From Actinocorallia populi (GTDB lineage Bacteria > Actinomycetota > Actinomycetes > Streptosporangiales > Streptosporangiaceae): 64,000 nt of DNA. Shown in pieces: positions 34,421 through 42,902 of this stretch. The DNA is taken from the NCBI RefSeq assembly GCF_002995495.1, contig NZ_PVZV01000007.1, positions 310,001 through 374,000 of the forward strand, read 5' to 3'. Below the pieces are notes generated by a model. It made no database searches. It was not told the origin of the DNA and saw nothing but the letters and a program-made list of their open reading frames with translations. Made by a program: the position numbers and the translations under genes. Positions within the stretch are counted from its first letter, which is position 1, and every line of letters starts with the position of its first letter.

Positions 34421-35448
34421 GCCACGACTTCCGACCGGTCGCCGTCGTCGCGACCGCGCTGACCCCGGCCTACGCGTCCTTCGCCGGGCCCGAGGCCGCC
34501 CTGGTGATGACCTGCGTCAACGAGCTCCTGGAGACCACCGGCCTGCGGCGGGAGGAGGTGGAGTTCACCATCGCCGGGAGCTGCGACTACCTGGGCGGCA
34601 CGCCCTTCTCGTTCGTCATGAACCTCGAGGGCGTCGGCGCCTGGCCGCCGGTCTACGAGAGCCACGTGGAGATGGACGGCGCCTGGGCGCTGTTCGAGGC
34701 GTGGCTGCGCCTGCAGTGCGGGGACGTCGACACCGCGCTGGTCGTCGGCTCGGGCCGGGCCTCGGCGGGCCGCCAGCGCGAGGTGTTCGCACTGCAGACC
34801 GACCCGTACACGATGACCCCGCTCGGCACCGACCCCGTTTCCCTGGCCGGGATCCAGGCGCGGGCGCTGCTGGACTCCGGCAGGGCCACCGAGGCCGACT
34901 TCGCCGCCGCCGCCGCCCGCGCGCTGCCCGGAGCCTCCGTCGAGGAGCTGCTGAAGGCCGACTACTGGTGCGATCCGCTGCGCGCCCACGACGTCGCCGC
35001 TCCGGCGGACGGCGCGGCCGCGCTGATCCTGGCGGCCGGGGACAGGGTGCGGGAGCTGCCCGGCACGCCGGTCTGGATCACCGGCATGGACCACCGGATC
35101 GAGTCCCACCATCTGGGCCTGCGGGACCTGACCTCCTCGCCGTCCGCCGCGCGGGCGGCGCGCGGCGCGGGCGTGCACGAGGGGCCGGTCGACGTGGCCG
35201 AGCTGATGGTCGTGCACAGCCCGGAGGAGGTGGTCCTGCGCGCCGCGCTCGGCCTGGACGAGGCGGTGCCGGTCAACCCCTCCGGCGGCCCCCTCGCCGG
35301 CAACCCGGTCATGGCCACCGGCCTGGCCCGGGTCGTGGAGGTCGCGCGGCGCATCGCCGCCGGGGACGCCCGCCGGGGGCTGGCGCACGCCTCCAGCGGC
35401 CCGTGCCTGCAGCAGAACCTCGTCGCCGTCCTGGAAGGAGAGCACTGA
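34417..35448 (+). CDS. Thiolase-fold protein lacking the catalytic Cys (subunit 1)
   Basis: A 343-aa thiolase-superfamily protein. TTG start at 34417 overlaps the previous stop, with GAGGAG eight bases upstream. Where thiolases carry the nucleophilic Cys this protein reads ESHVEMDGAWALFEAW, and the usual GHPxGASG motif is GNPVMATG, so both the Cys and the catalytic His are missing. It therefore cannot be a normal thiolase. It may be a structural partner or a retro-aldolase of the Ltp2 kind, acting with the DUF35 protein and the next gene product. Its TGA overlaps the next ATG by one base. Confidence 0.85.
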   Translation: MSHDFRPVAVVATALTPAYASFAGPEAALVMTCVNELLETTGLRREEVEFTIAGSCDYLGGTPFSFVMNLEGVGAWPPVYESHVEMDGAWALFEAWLRLQCGDVDTALVVGSGRASAGRQREVFALQTDPYTMTPLGTDPVSLAGIQARALLDSGRATEADFAAAAARALPGASVEELLKADYWCDPLRAHDVAAPADGAAALILAAGDRVRELPGTPVWITGMDHRIESHHLGLRDLTSSPSAARAARGAGVHEGPVDVAELMVVHSPEEVVLRAALGLDEAVPVNPSGGPLAGNPVMATGLARVVEVARRIAAGDARRGLAHASSGPCLQQNLVAVLEGEH

Positions 35449-36602
35449 TGGCCCGTCCCTGTGCCGTGGTCGGCATCGGCCAGACCGACTACCGGCGGCG
35501 CCTGGAGGTGAGCCTGGAGGGCCTGGTGCGCTGGGCCGCCCTGGAGGCCCTGGAAGACGCCGGGCTGACGTTCGCCGACATCGACGCCGTCGTCATCGGC
35601 AAGGCGCCCGACCTGCTCGAGGGCGTCATGATGCCGGAGCTGTCGCTGGCCGACGCCCTGGGCGCGGTCGGCAAGCCGATCCACCGGGTGCACACCGCCG
35701 GTTCGGTCGGCGCGGCCACCGCGATCAGCGGTGTGACGATGGTCGAGTCCGGGCGGTACGACCGGGTGCTGGTCGTCTGCTACGAGAAGCAGTCCGAGGG
35801 CAACGCCACCTGGGCGCTGTCGGGCGGCAAGTCCGGCGGGCAGGGCGCGGGCGGCACCTTCGCGCCGTGGATCCGCAGCTACATCAAGCGTTCGGGGGCT
35901 CCCGAGCACATCGGCTGGCAGGTGGCGGTCAAGGACCGGAGGAACGCGCTGCGCAACCCGCACGCGCACCTGCGCATCCCCGACATCTCGGTGGAGAAGG
36001 TCAAGGAATCGCCGATGCTCTGGGAGCCGCTGCACTTCCTGGAGTCCTGCCCGTCCTCCGACGGGGCCGCGGCCGTCGTCCTGGCCTCGGAGGACCTGGC
36101 GCGCAGGGGGCCCGCGAAGCCCGCCTGGGTGATCGCGCACGCCAAGCGCAGCGAGTACGCCTCCTTCCCCGGCCGCGACCCGGTGCGCCCGCGGGCCGGG
36201 GTGGACTGCGCCGAGGCGCTCTACCGCAAGGCCGGGATCACCGACCCGCTGCGGCAGATCGACTGCGCCGAGCTCTATGTGCCCTTCTCCTGGTACGAGC
36301 CGATGTGGCTGGAAGGGCATCTGCTGACCGCCCCGGGCGAGGGCTGGAAGCTCACCGACAGCGGGGCCACGGAACTGGGCGGCTCGTTCCCGGTCAACCC
36401 GTCCGGCGGGGTGCTGTCGTCCAACCCGATCGGCGCCTCGGGACTGGTCCGCTGCCTGGAGGCGGCCCGCCAGGTGCGCGGCACGGCGGGCGAGCACCAG
36501 GTGGAGGGGGCGAGGGTGGCGCTGGGCCACGCCTACGGGGGCGCGGCGCAGTACTTCGCCATGTGGCTGGTGGGCTCCGAGCTCCGGCCGGCGTTCGCCT
36601 GA
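35448..36602 (+). CDS. Lipid-transfer/thiolase-fold protein (Ltp2-like, subunit 2)
   Basis: A 384-aa thiolase-superfamily protein with CAVVGIGQTDYRRR at the start, RVHTAGSVGAATAI in place of the Cys motif, DCAELYVPFSWYEPMW, and NPSGGVLSSNPIGASGLVR in place of GHPxGASG. Cys and His are absent, as in lipid-transfer proteins that act as aldolases rather than thiolases. With the DUF35 and first thiolase-like proteins it makes a likely three-component complex for C-C bond cleavage of an acyl-CoA. A strong palindromic terminator follows. Confidence 0.88.
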   Translation: MARPCAVVGIGQTDYRRRLEVSLEGLVRWAALEALEDAGLTFADIDAVVIGKAPDLLEGVMMPELSLADALGAVGKPIHRVHTAGSVGAATAISGVTMVESGRYDRVLVVCYEKQSEGNATWALSGGKSGGQGAGGTFAPWIRSYIKRSGAPEHIGWQVAVKDRRNALRNPHAHLRIPDISVEKVKESPMLWEPLHFLESCPSSDGAAAVVLASEDLARRGPAKPAWVIAHAKRSEYASFPGRDPVRPRAGVDCAEALYRKAGITDPLRQIDCAELYVPFSWYEPMWLEGHLLTAPGEGWKLTDSGATELGGSFPVNPSGGVLSSNPIGASGLVRCLEAARQVRGTAGEHQVEGARVALGHAYGGAAQYFAMWLVGSELRPAFA

Positions 36603-36607
36603 GGCGT

Positions 36608-36633
36608 CCGGGGCCGGGACGTCCCGGCCCCGG
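36608..36633. terminator. GC-rich palindromic terminator
   Basis: A 26-bp perfect palindrome centred on GACGTC lies six bases after the Ltp2-like gene's stop. It separates the DUF35/thiolase-fold operon from the Rieske operon. Confidence 0.65.
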
Positions 36634-36676
36634 GGCCCTTGACCGGGCGGCCCGCGGGTGCCATTTTTGAAGCACC

Positions 36677-36694
36677 TTCCAAAACTCCTTGGAA
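36677..36694. promoter_or_regulatory. Inverted repeat before the Rieske operon
   Basis: TTCCAA-aactcc-TTGGAA, perfect six-base arms, just upstream of the AAAAAGGAG ribosome site of the Rieske gene. A plausible operator, perhaps for the TetR protein encoded within the same operon. Confidence 0.5.
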
Positions 36695-36704
36695 AAAGGA
36701 GATC

Positions 36705-37742
36705 GTGTTGTCCACCCCCGAACTCGATCTGCCTGCCCGGTCCGTCCCGCGCAACCTCCCGGGGCTGCCCATGCCCCGCGACGCCGACCTCCTCTTCCGT
36801 CCGGAACTGCGCCCGCGCGTCATCCGCGAGCCCCGAGGCCGGTTCCCCTTCCCCGTCCCCAACGGCTGGTTCATCGTCGCCGCCTCGGCCGACCTGGCCC
36901 CCGGCGACATCCGGCCCCTCTACGCCTTCGGCAGAGACCTCGTCCTGTTCCGCGGAACCGACGGCGTCCCGCACGTCCTCGACGCCCACTGCAGCCACCT
37001 CGGCGCGCACCTCGCCGTCGGCGGGAGGGTCGAGGACTCCTGCATCCGCTGCCCGTTCCACGGCTGGAAGTTCGACGGCGCCAGCGGCGAGTGCGTCGAC
37101 GTCCCCTACGACGACGTCGACCACATCCCCCAGCGCGCGTCGATGCGCACCTACCCCACCATCGAGCGCAACCACATGATCTGGGCCTGGCACCACCTCG
37201 AAGGCGGTGAGCCGTTCTACGACGTGCCCATCGTGCCGGAGTTCGACGACCCCGACTGGTCGCCGATCGTCGTCCGGGACTTCCAGATAGCCACCTGCTG
37301 CCAGGAGATGGCCGAGAACAACGTCGACCGCGCCCACTTCAAGTTCGTCCACGGCACCGACTCCGTCCCCGAGGAGGAGTTCCACGTCGACGGCGCCTAC
37401 AAGAAGGCGGTCGGCAGCGGCGGCGACTTCGTCCGCGAGGGCTTCGGCCTCGGCCTGGGTGTGCTGCGACTGAAGGGCTGGACGACGTTCGTCTCCAGCA
37501 CCACCCCGCTGGACGAGGACAACGTCCACGTCCGCTGGATCTTCACCTCGCCGCGCTCCCTCGGCCCGAACGCCGCCGAGGAGGCGTCCCTGCTGTTCTG
37601 CGAGGGGCTCAGCCAGGACATCCCGATCTGGGAGAACAAGATCTACCGGGAGCCGCCCGTCCTGCGGCCCTCGGAGAAGGACGTCAGCGAGCACCGCCGC
37701 TGGTGCCGCCAGTTCTACTCGCTTCCCCGGGAGGACGCGTGA
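36705..37742 (+). CDS. Rieske non-heme iron oxygenase, terminal component
   Basis: A 345-aa oxygenase. The Rieske [2Fe-2S] ligands are AHCSHLGAHL (Cys96, His98) and CPFHGW (Cys116, His119). The mononuclear iron site is EMAENNVDRAHFKFVHG (Asn/Asp then two His, about 200-213). It would hydroxylate or desaturate a ring, as KshA does on 3-ketosteroids; the actual substrate is unknown. The electron-donor reductase is not in the window. GTG 36705 or TTG 36708 can be the start; AGGAG spacing (3 versus 6 nt) slightly favours the TTG. First gene of a tightly coupled six-gene operon. Confidence 0.92.
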   Translation: MLSTPELDLPARSVPRNLPGLPMPRDADLLFRPELRPRVIREPRGRFPFPVPNGWFIVAASADLAPGDIRPLYAFGRDLVLFRGTDGVPHVLDAHCSHLGAHLAVGGRVEDSCIRCPFHGWKFDGASGECVDVPYDDVDHIPQRASMRTYPTIERNHMIWAWHHLEGGEPFYDVPIVPEFDDPDWSPIVVRDFQIATCCQEMAENNVDRAHFKFVHGTDSVPEEEFHVDGAYKKAVGSGGDFVREGFGLGLGVLRLKGWTTFVSSTTPLDEDNVHVRWIFTSPRSLGPNAAEEASLLFCEGLSQDIPIWENKIYREPPVLRPSEKDVSEHRRWCRQFYSLPREDA

Positions 37743-38494
37743 GCCGCCGCACCCGCTGGGTCTCCGAACCCGCCCCGGCCTCCGGGCTGACCAACTCCGT
37801 GCCGCCCCTGCCCTCGCTGGAGGCCGTCTACCTCACCGACCCCGAGGCGCTCGCCGAGGTGCTGCCCCCGCCGCTGACCCCTCCGAAGCAGCCGCGCGTC
37901 CACGTCCGCGTCACCGACATCGACCTGCAATTCGGCGAGTACCGGCACAAGGAGCTCGTCGGCTACTTCGCCGTCGAGGCCGAACTGGACGGCGAGCCCG
38001 GCGAGTACCCGCTGCTCATCCCCATCGACATGGAACCGGCCATCGCCATCAGCCGGGAGCGGTTCGGCGAGCCCAAGAAGCTCGCCGACATCGAGCTCAC
38101 CCGCGCCGACGACGGCGCGGTCCACGCCGCCATCACCCGCCAGGGCGTCACCTTCATCGAGATGACCGGGCGGATCACCGGCGACCTGCCCGTTCCGGAC
38201 CCGTACCCGGCGCGGCAGTTCTGGTACAAGTTCCAGCCCGCCGTCGACGGCACCGGCTTCGACGGCGACCCGCTGCTGGTCCGCATGGAACAGGTCCGCA
38301 GACCCGAACGGGTCGAGGCGGTCGAGGGCGAGCTCGTCCTGCGGGAGCTGCCGGGCTGCCCCGTCGTCGACCTGCCGGTCCTGTCGGCGCCCGTCCTCCG
38401 GTGGACGCGCCGCTCCAGCCAGAACGTCCCGAAGGTCGTCGGCCCCGTCGATCCCGCTGCCTTCGCCCCGTACGCCCCGATCCGGTACCAGTGA
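37739..38494 (+). CDS. Acetoacetate-decarboxylase-like protein
   Basis: A 251-aa protein of the acetoacetate decarboxylase superfamily. RERFGEPKKLADIELTR contains the Lys pair (113/114), one of which forms the Schiff base in true decarboxylases. PLLIPIDMEPAI matches the strand before it. It could decarboxylate a beta-keto acid, or act as one of the aldolase-dehydratases of this fold. GTG at 37739 overlaps the Rieske stop by four bases, so the two steps are probably sequential: oxygenation, then C-C cleavage or decarboxylation. Confidence 0.85.
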   Translation: MSRRTRWVSEPAPASGLTNSVPPLPSLEAVYLTDPEALAEVLPPPLTPPKQPRVHVRVTDIDLQFGEYRHKELVGYFAVEAELDGEPGEYPLLIPIDMEPAIAISRERFGEPKKLADIELTRADDGAVHAAITRQGVTFIEMTGRITGDLPVPDPYPARQFWYKFQPAVDGTGFDGDPLLVRMEQVRRPERVEAVEGELVLRELPGCPVVDLPVLSAPVLRWTRRSSQNVPKVVGPVDPAAFAPYAPIRYQ

Positions 38495-38510
38495 GCCCCA
38501 GGAGGCACAG

Positions 38511-39725
38511 ATGAGCGAGCGCTACGTCCTCATCTCGACCGACAGCCACGCGGGCCTGCCCGCGGAGGGATACCGCGAGTACATCGACTCCCGCTACCAC
38601 GAGGCGTTCGACGCCGCGCAGGCCGAGGCCGAGGCCATGCGGCGGCTCGCCGAGACCGACGAGCACCGCAGGTTCCTCAACGAGTGGGACTCCGAGATCG
38701 GCCACCACGGCGGCATGAAGGGCGCCTGGGACCCGGCCGTGCGCAACAAGGAGATGGACCACGACGGCGTCGCCGCCGAGGTCGTCTTCCCCGACGCCGA
38801 CTCCGCGGGCGTCGGCGGCGTCGCCAAGACCCCCTTCACCGCCGGGCTCGGCTCCACCGGCAGCGACGACGCCGAGATGACCCTGGCCGGGGCGTGGGCG
38901 CACAACCGCTGGATCGCCGACTTCTGCAAGAACAGCCCCGAGCGCCGGGCGGGGGTGGCCATCGTCCCGCTGCACGACATCGACGCCGCCGTGCGGATGA
39001 TCGAATGGTCCGCCGGCAACGGCCTGCGCGGCGGCATCATGATCCCCACCAAGTGGGGCGCCCTGCCCTCCTACAACGACCCCGTCTACGACCCCGTGTG
39101 GGCGGCCGCCGCCGAGACGGGGCTGCCCGTCCACACCCACTCCGGCGTCGGGCCCGACGAGGACGACTACGGCATCACGCCCGGCCTCATCGCCATCTAC
39201 ACCGTCGAGGCCTACTGGTGGGCCGCCCGCCCGCTGTGGGCGCTCATCCTGGGCGGCGTGTTCGAGCGGCACCCGCGGCTCAAGTACGTCATCGCCGAGA
39301 ACGGCGCCTGGTGGACGCCCGACATCATCAGCCGGATGGACAGCAAGTGGGAGGGCGACCACGCCACCCGCAAGTTCGGCCCGTCCGCCTTCCGGTCCGG
39401 GCTCACCATGAAGCCCAGCGAGTACTTCGACCGCAACTGCTGGATGGCCGCCTCCGTCATGGGCGACATCGAGGTCGAACGCCGCCACCTGATCGGCGTC
39501 GGCAACCTCATGTGGGGCAGCGACTACCCCCACCCGGAGGGCACCTGGCCGCACACCCGCCCCTGGCTGGCCGAACGCTTCGGCGGGGTCCCGCGGGACG
39601 AGGTGCGGCGCATCCTCGGCCTGACCGCCGCCGGGGTCTACGGCTTCGACCTCGACGCGCTCGCCCCGCACGTGGCCCGCGTCGGCCCCACCGTCGAGGA
39701 GATCCACGGAACGGAGGCGCCGTGA
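38511..39725 (+). CDS. COG2159 amidohydrolase within the Rieske operon
   Basis: A 404-aa ACMSD-like TIM-barrel. The first metal motif is degenerate (ISTDSHAGLP, DxH rather than HxH). Later ligands are PVHTHSGVG, VIAENGAWW (Glu in place of His) and LMWGSDYPHPEGTWPH. This variant pattern is shared with the amidohydrolases at 59663 and 61865. Probably a hydrolase or decarboxylase acting on a ring-derived acid. ATG at 38511, with AGGAGG upstream, 16 nt after the previous gene; its stop overlaps the SDR start by four bases. Confidence 0.88.
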   Translation: MSERYVLISTDSHAGLPAEGYREYIDSRYHEAFDAAQAEAEAMRRLAETDEHRRFLNEWDSEIGHHGGMKGAWDPAVRNKEMDHDGVAAEVVFPDADSAGVGGVAKTPFTAGLGSTGSDDAEMTLAGAWAHNRWIADFCKNSPERRAGVAIVPLHDIDAAVRMIEWSAGNGLRGGIMIPTKWGALPSYNDPVYDPVWAAAAETGLPVHTHSGVGPDEDDYGITPGLIAIYTVEAYWWAARPLWALILGGVFERHPRLKYVIAENGAWWTPDIISRMDSKWEGDHATRKFGPSAFRSGLTMKPSEYFDRNCWMAASVMGDIEVERRHLIGVGNLMWGSDYPHPEGTWPHTRPWLAERFGGVPRDEVRRILGLTAAGVYGFDLDALAPHVARVGPTVEEIHGTEAP

Positions 39726-40615
39726 GCGGATTTCTGCAGGACTTCCGCGGGCGGGTCGTGGTCGTCACCGGAGGCGCGTCCGGCATCGGACGCGCCCTCG
39801 GGGAGCGCTTCGCCGCCGCCGGGGCCAGGGTCGTGCTCGCCGACGTGGAGGCCGAGGCCCTGGACCGTACCGTCAAGGAGCTGTCCTTCGTCGGCGAGGT
39901 CGCGGGCGTCCGGACGGACGTCACCGACCCGGCCTCGGTGGAGGCGCTCGCCGCCGAGGTGTACGAGCGGTACGGGGCCGTGCACGTGCTGGTCAACAAC
40001 GCCGGGGTCGGGGCACCGTCGGCCAAGGTGTGGGAGACCACCCCGAACGACTGGCGGTGGGTGCACGCGGTGAACGTCTTCGGCGTCGCCCACGGCGTCC
40101 AGGCGTTCGTCCCCAGGATGCTGGCCGGCGGCGAACCCGGCCACATCGTCAACACCTCCTCCGGCGACGGCGCCGTCAACCCGCTGCCCGCCGCGTCGGT
40201 CTACGCGGCGAGCAAGGCCGCGGTGTCCACGCTGACCGAGTGCCTGGCCGTCCAGCTCCGGGAGGAGGCGGCTCCCATCGGGGTCTCCCTGTTCCTGCCG
40301 GGCGGCGGGCTGCTCGACACCGGCCTGTGGACCGCCGACCGCAACCGGCCGGACGAGCTGGCCAGGGAGCGGCCGCGCACCACCCCCGCCCTCACCGTGG
40401 CCCAGCTGGTCGAGATGACCGCGGCCAAGGGCGGCCGGCTGCCCGTCCAGCCGCTCGACGAACTGGCCGAGCAGGTCGTCGAGGGCATCAGGAACGGCGC
40501 CTACTGCATCACCGGCGACCTCGCCGCGACCGCCGCCACCCTGCGCGACCGGGCCGACCGGTGGTCGGCCGGACTCTGCCCGACCGTTGTGGACGAGCAT
40601 GGAATCCTGTCCTGA
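39722..40615 (+). CDS. Short-chain dehydrogenase/reductase
   Basis: A 297-aa classical SDR: TGGASGIGRALG (NAD(P)-binding, residues 17-28), NNAGVGAP (about 92), the Ser of NTSSGDGAV and YAASKAAVS (catalytic Tyr/Lys, about 161-169). The Asp at the end of strand 2 (LADVEAEAL) favours NAD(H). It would oxidise or reduce a hydroxy/keto intermediate of the Rieske pathway. GTG at 39722 is coupled to the amidohydrolase stop (GTGA). The C-terminal third is longer than in minimal SDRs. Confidence 0.92.
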   Translation: MSGFLQDFRGRVVVVTGGASGIGRALGERFAAAGARVVLADVEAEALDRTVKELSFVGEVAGVRTDVTDPASVEALAAEVYERYGAVHVLVNNAGVGAPSAKVWETTPNDWRWVHAVNVFGVAHGVQAFVPRMLAGGEPGHIVNTSSGDGAVNPLPAASVYAASKAAVSTLTECLAVQLREEAAPIGVSLFLPGGGLLDTGLWTADRNRPDELARERPRTTPALTVAQLVEMTAAKGGRLPVQPLDELAEQVVEGIRNGAYCITGDLAATAATLRDRADRWSAGLCPTVVDEHGILS

Positions 40616-40659
40616 GAAGGCGCGGCGGCACGGGCCGCCGCGCACCGGTCAGGAGCATC

Positions 40660-41373
40660 GTGAACGACATCGAGCACTCCCCGGCGGGTCCGGGCCGCAC
40701 GGGCGGCCGCGGCCCCGGCCGCCCGCCCAAGATCGACCGTGCGGCCATCGCCCGGGTGGCGAGCGAGATCCCGCTGAGCGACCTGACCCTGCGGCTGGTC
40801 GCCGAGCGGCTCGGCGTCAGCGTGCCCAGCCTCTACCACTACGTGCGGGGGCGGGACGACCTGCTGAAGCTGGCGGCCGAGCAGTCGGTGACCCGGCTGA
40901 GCCTGCCCGTCGACCGCGGCCAGCACTGGGCCGTCTGGTTCTGCGAGTGGGCGTACTACATCAGGGAGGCCTTCGTCCGCGACCCGGGACTGTTCGCCCA
41001 GTACGTCAAAGGGGCGATCAGCCTCGAGGTGATGGCCGAGCCGGTGAACACCGCGCTCGGACTGTGCCTGCGCCAGGGCTTCTCGCCCGAGGAGGCGCGG
41101 CGGGCCTACGACCTGGTCTCCGAGTGCGCGCTGGGCGCGGCGGTCACCCGCCTGCGCGACCGCAACCGGCCGTTCGAGCCGGAGCTGCGCAGGGTCCTGG
41201 CGCGCGGCGACCGGGACCTCCCCCACCTGGAGCGGCTCGCGGCCGGCCCGTCCCTGCTGGAGCCCGCCCCCTTCACCGAACAGATCCACACCGTCCTGGC
41301 CGGCATCGCCGTGCGCCGGGGCGAGGACTGGACCGAGCTCTCCGCGCTGCTGGAGGCGGTCCCGGGAGACTGA
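40660..41373 (+). CDS. TetR-family regulator of the Rieske operon
   Basis: A 237-aa TetR protein. After a Gly/Pro/Arg-rich leader, LTLRLVAERLGVSVPSLYHYVRGRDDLLKLAA is the helix-turn-helix (about 42-73, shown in two pieces in databases as helices 2-4). GTG at 40660 behind AGGAG. It is embedded in the operon between the SDR and ligase C, so it is autoregulated with its target genes. The inverted repeat at 36677-36694 is its most obvious candidate operator. Confidence 0.88.
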   Translation: MNDIEHSPAGPGRTGGRGPGRPPKIDRAAIARVASEIPLSDLTLRLVAERLGVSVPSLYHYVRGRDDLLKLAAEQSVTRLSLPVDRGQHWAVWFCEWAYYIREAFVRDPGLFAQYVKGAISLEVMAEPVNTALGLCLRQGFSPEEARRAYDLVSECALGAAVTRLRDRNRPFEPELRRVLARGDRDLPHLERLAAGPSLLEPAPFTEQIHTVLAGIAVRRGEDWTELSALLEAVPGD

Positions 41374-41374
41374 C

Positions 41375-42898
41375 TTGAACGCACGGCCCGCGCGCCCCGG
41401 CCCGCACGCCGCCGGGGCGCCCCTCGGCACGCTCTTCGACGCCCTGCTCGCCACCGAACCCGACCTCCCCTCGCTCGTCCAGGACGGCGACGTGCTCACC
41501 TACGGCGGCTGGTGGCGGGAGTCCGCGCTCGCCGCGAGCGCCCTGGCCGAACGGGGCGTGCGGCCGAAGGACATCGTGGCGCTGCTGCTTCCCTCGGGCC
41601 GGGCGTTCGCCGTCTGGTACCTGGCGGTGCTGCGGCTGGGCGCGGTCGTCTCGGCCGTCAACCCGCGGCTGGGGCCGACCGAGATCGACCACGTCCTCGC
41701 CCGGTCCCGGCCCGTCCTCACCGTCACCGACGCCCCCGACCGGGTCCCTTGCGGCTCCGTCCTCGATTCCCGCGGCCCCTCCCCCGGGGGCACCCCCTCC
41801 GTCGAGGGCGCGTTCGAGGCGGACGGCGGGCACCCCGCCGTGATCGTCTGGACGACCGGGACCACCGGGCTGCCCAAGGGCGCCTGGTTCGACCACGGCG
41901 CCCTGCGGTTCATCGGCGGCAACCTCGGCCCGCTCAGCGCGCCCTACGACCGCAAGCTCATGCCGGTGCCGTTCGCGCACTCCGGTTACGTCACCCGCGT
42001 CTACGAGCAGGTCGCCCACCGCTCCGCGCTGGTCCTCACCCCGCCCGTCTGGAGCGCGCGGAGCATGCTGGATGTGCTCGAGCGGGAACGGGTGACGCTC
42101 GGCCAGGGCGTGCCGACCCAGTGGGAGAAACTCGTCATGCTGGACGAGCTCGACGAGGCGGACCTGTCGTCGCTGCGGCTGATAGCGACCGGGGCGAGCC
42201 GCGTACCGGCCGCTCTGGTCTCCCGGCTGCGCGAGCGGATCGGCTGCCAGGTGGTGGTCAGGTACGCCAGTACCGAGGTGCCCTTGGCGTTCGGCACCCG
42301 CCTGGACGACCCCGCCGACGTCGTCGCGAGCACCGTGGGCCGCCCGCTGGGCGGCGCCGAGGTCCAGATCCGCTCCCCGCTCGGCGAGTCGCTGCCCGCG
42401 GGGTCCGTCGGCCGCGTCCACCTGCGTTCACGGGCGATGATGCGCGGCTACTGGAAGGATCCCGAGCGCACCGCCGAGACGATCGGCCCGGACGGCTGGC
42501 TGGCGTCCAGCGACCTCGGCTCCCTGGACGCCGACGGCAACCTGACGATCGTGGGCCGCGCCGACGACGCCTATCTGCGCGGCGGCTACAACGTCTACCC
42601 GTCCGAGGTCGAGGCGGCGCTGGCCGCCCATCCGGAGGTCGCCCGGGTGGCCGTCGTCGGCACCCCCGTTCCCGTCATCGGCGAGATCGGCGTCGCGTTC
42701 GCCGTCCTGCGGAAGCCGGAAGCGGCCACGGCCGAGGACCTGAAGTCCTGGTGCCGCGGCCGCATCGCCGACTACAAGGTCCCCGACGAGGTGGTCTTCG
42801 TCGCCGACCTGCCGGTGAACGCCACCTTCAAGGTGGACGTCGCCCGCCTGCGCGAGGAGGCCGCCCGGATCGCGGGCGGCGCTCCCCCGCGGGCGTGA
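41375..42898 (+). CDS. AMP-forming acyl-CoA synthetase (ligase C)
   Basis: A 507-aa ANL ligase. WTTGTTGLPKGAWFDH is the A3 loop (about 159-174), ASTEVP the A5 region, GWLASSDLGSLDADGN A7/A8, and NATFKVDVARLRE the A10 segment, whose Lys is kept but whose usual preceding Gly is Phe. TTG at 41375 begins one base after the TetR stop, so it ends the Rieske operon. It probably activates the acid produced by the oxygenase branch, or the starting acid. Confidence 0.88.
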   Translation: MNARPARPGPHAAGAPLGTLFDALLATEPDLPSLVQDGDVLTYGGWWRESALAASALAERGVRPKDIVALLLPSGRAFAVWYLAVLRLGAVVSAVNPRLGPTEIDHVLARSRPVLTVTDAPDRVPCGSVLDSRGPSPGGTPSVEGAFEADGGHPAVIVWTTGTTGLPKGAWFDHGALRFIGGNLGPLSAPYDRKLMPVPFAHSGYVTRVYEQVAHRSALVLTPPVWSARSMLDVLERERVTLGQGVPTQWEKLVMLDELDEADLSSLRLIATGASRVPAALVSRLRERIGCQVVVRYASTEVPLAFGTRLDDPADVVASTVGRPLGGAEVQIRSPLGESLPAGSVGRVHLRSRAMMRGYWKDPERTAETIGPDGWLASSDLGSLDADGNLTIVGRADDAYLRGGYNVYPSEVEAALAAHPEVARVAVVGTPVPVIGEIGVAFAVLRKPEAATAEDLKSWCRGRIADYKVPDEVVFVADLPVNATFKVDVARLREEAARIAGGAPPRA

Positions 42899-42902
42899 GC
42901 GG

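Noticed and set aside
34962-37694. A 910-codon open frame on the minus strand across the thiolase-like and Rieske genes
   Set aside because: It crosses two well-supported operons and an intergenic terminator, and shows only compositional (Asp/Val/Gly/Arg) sequence without any motif.
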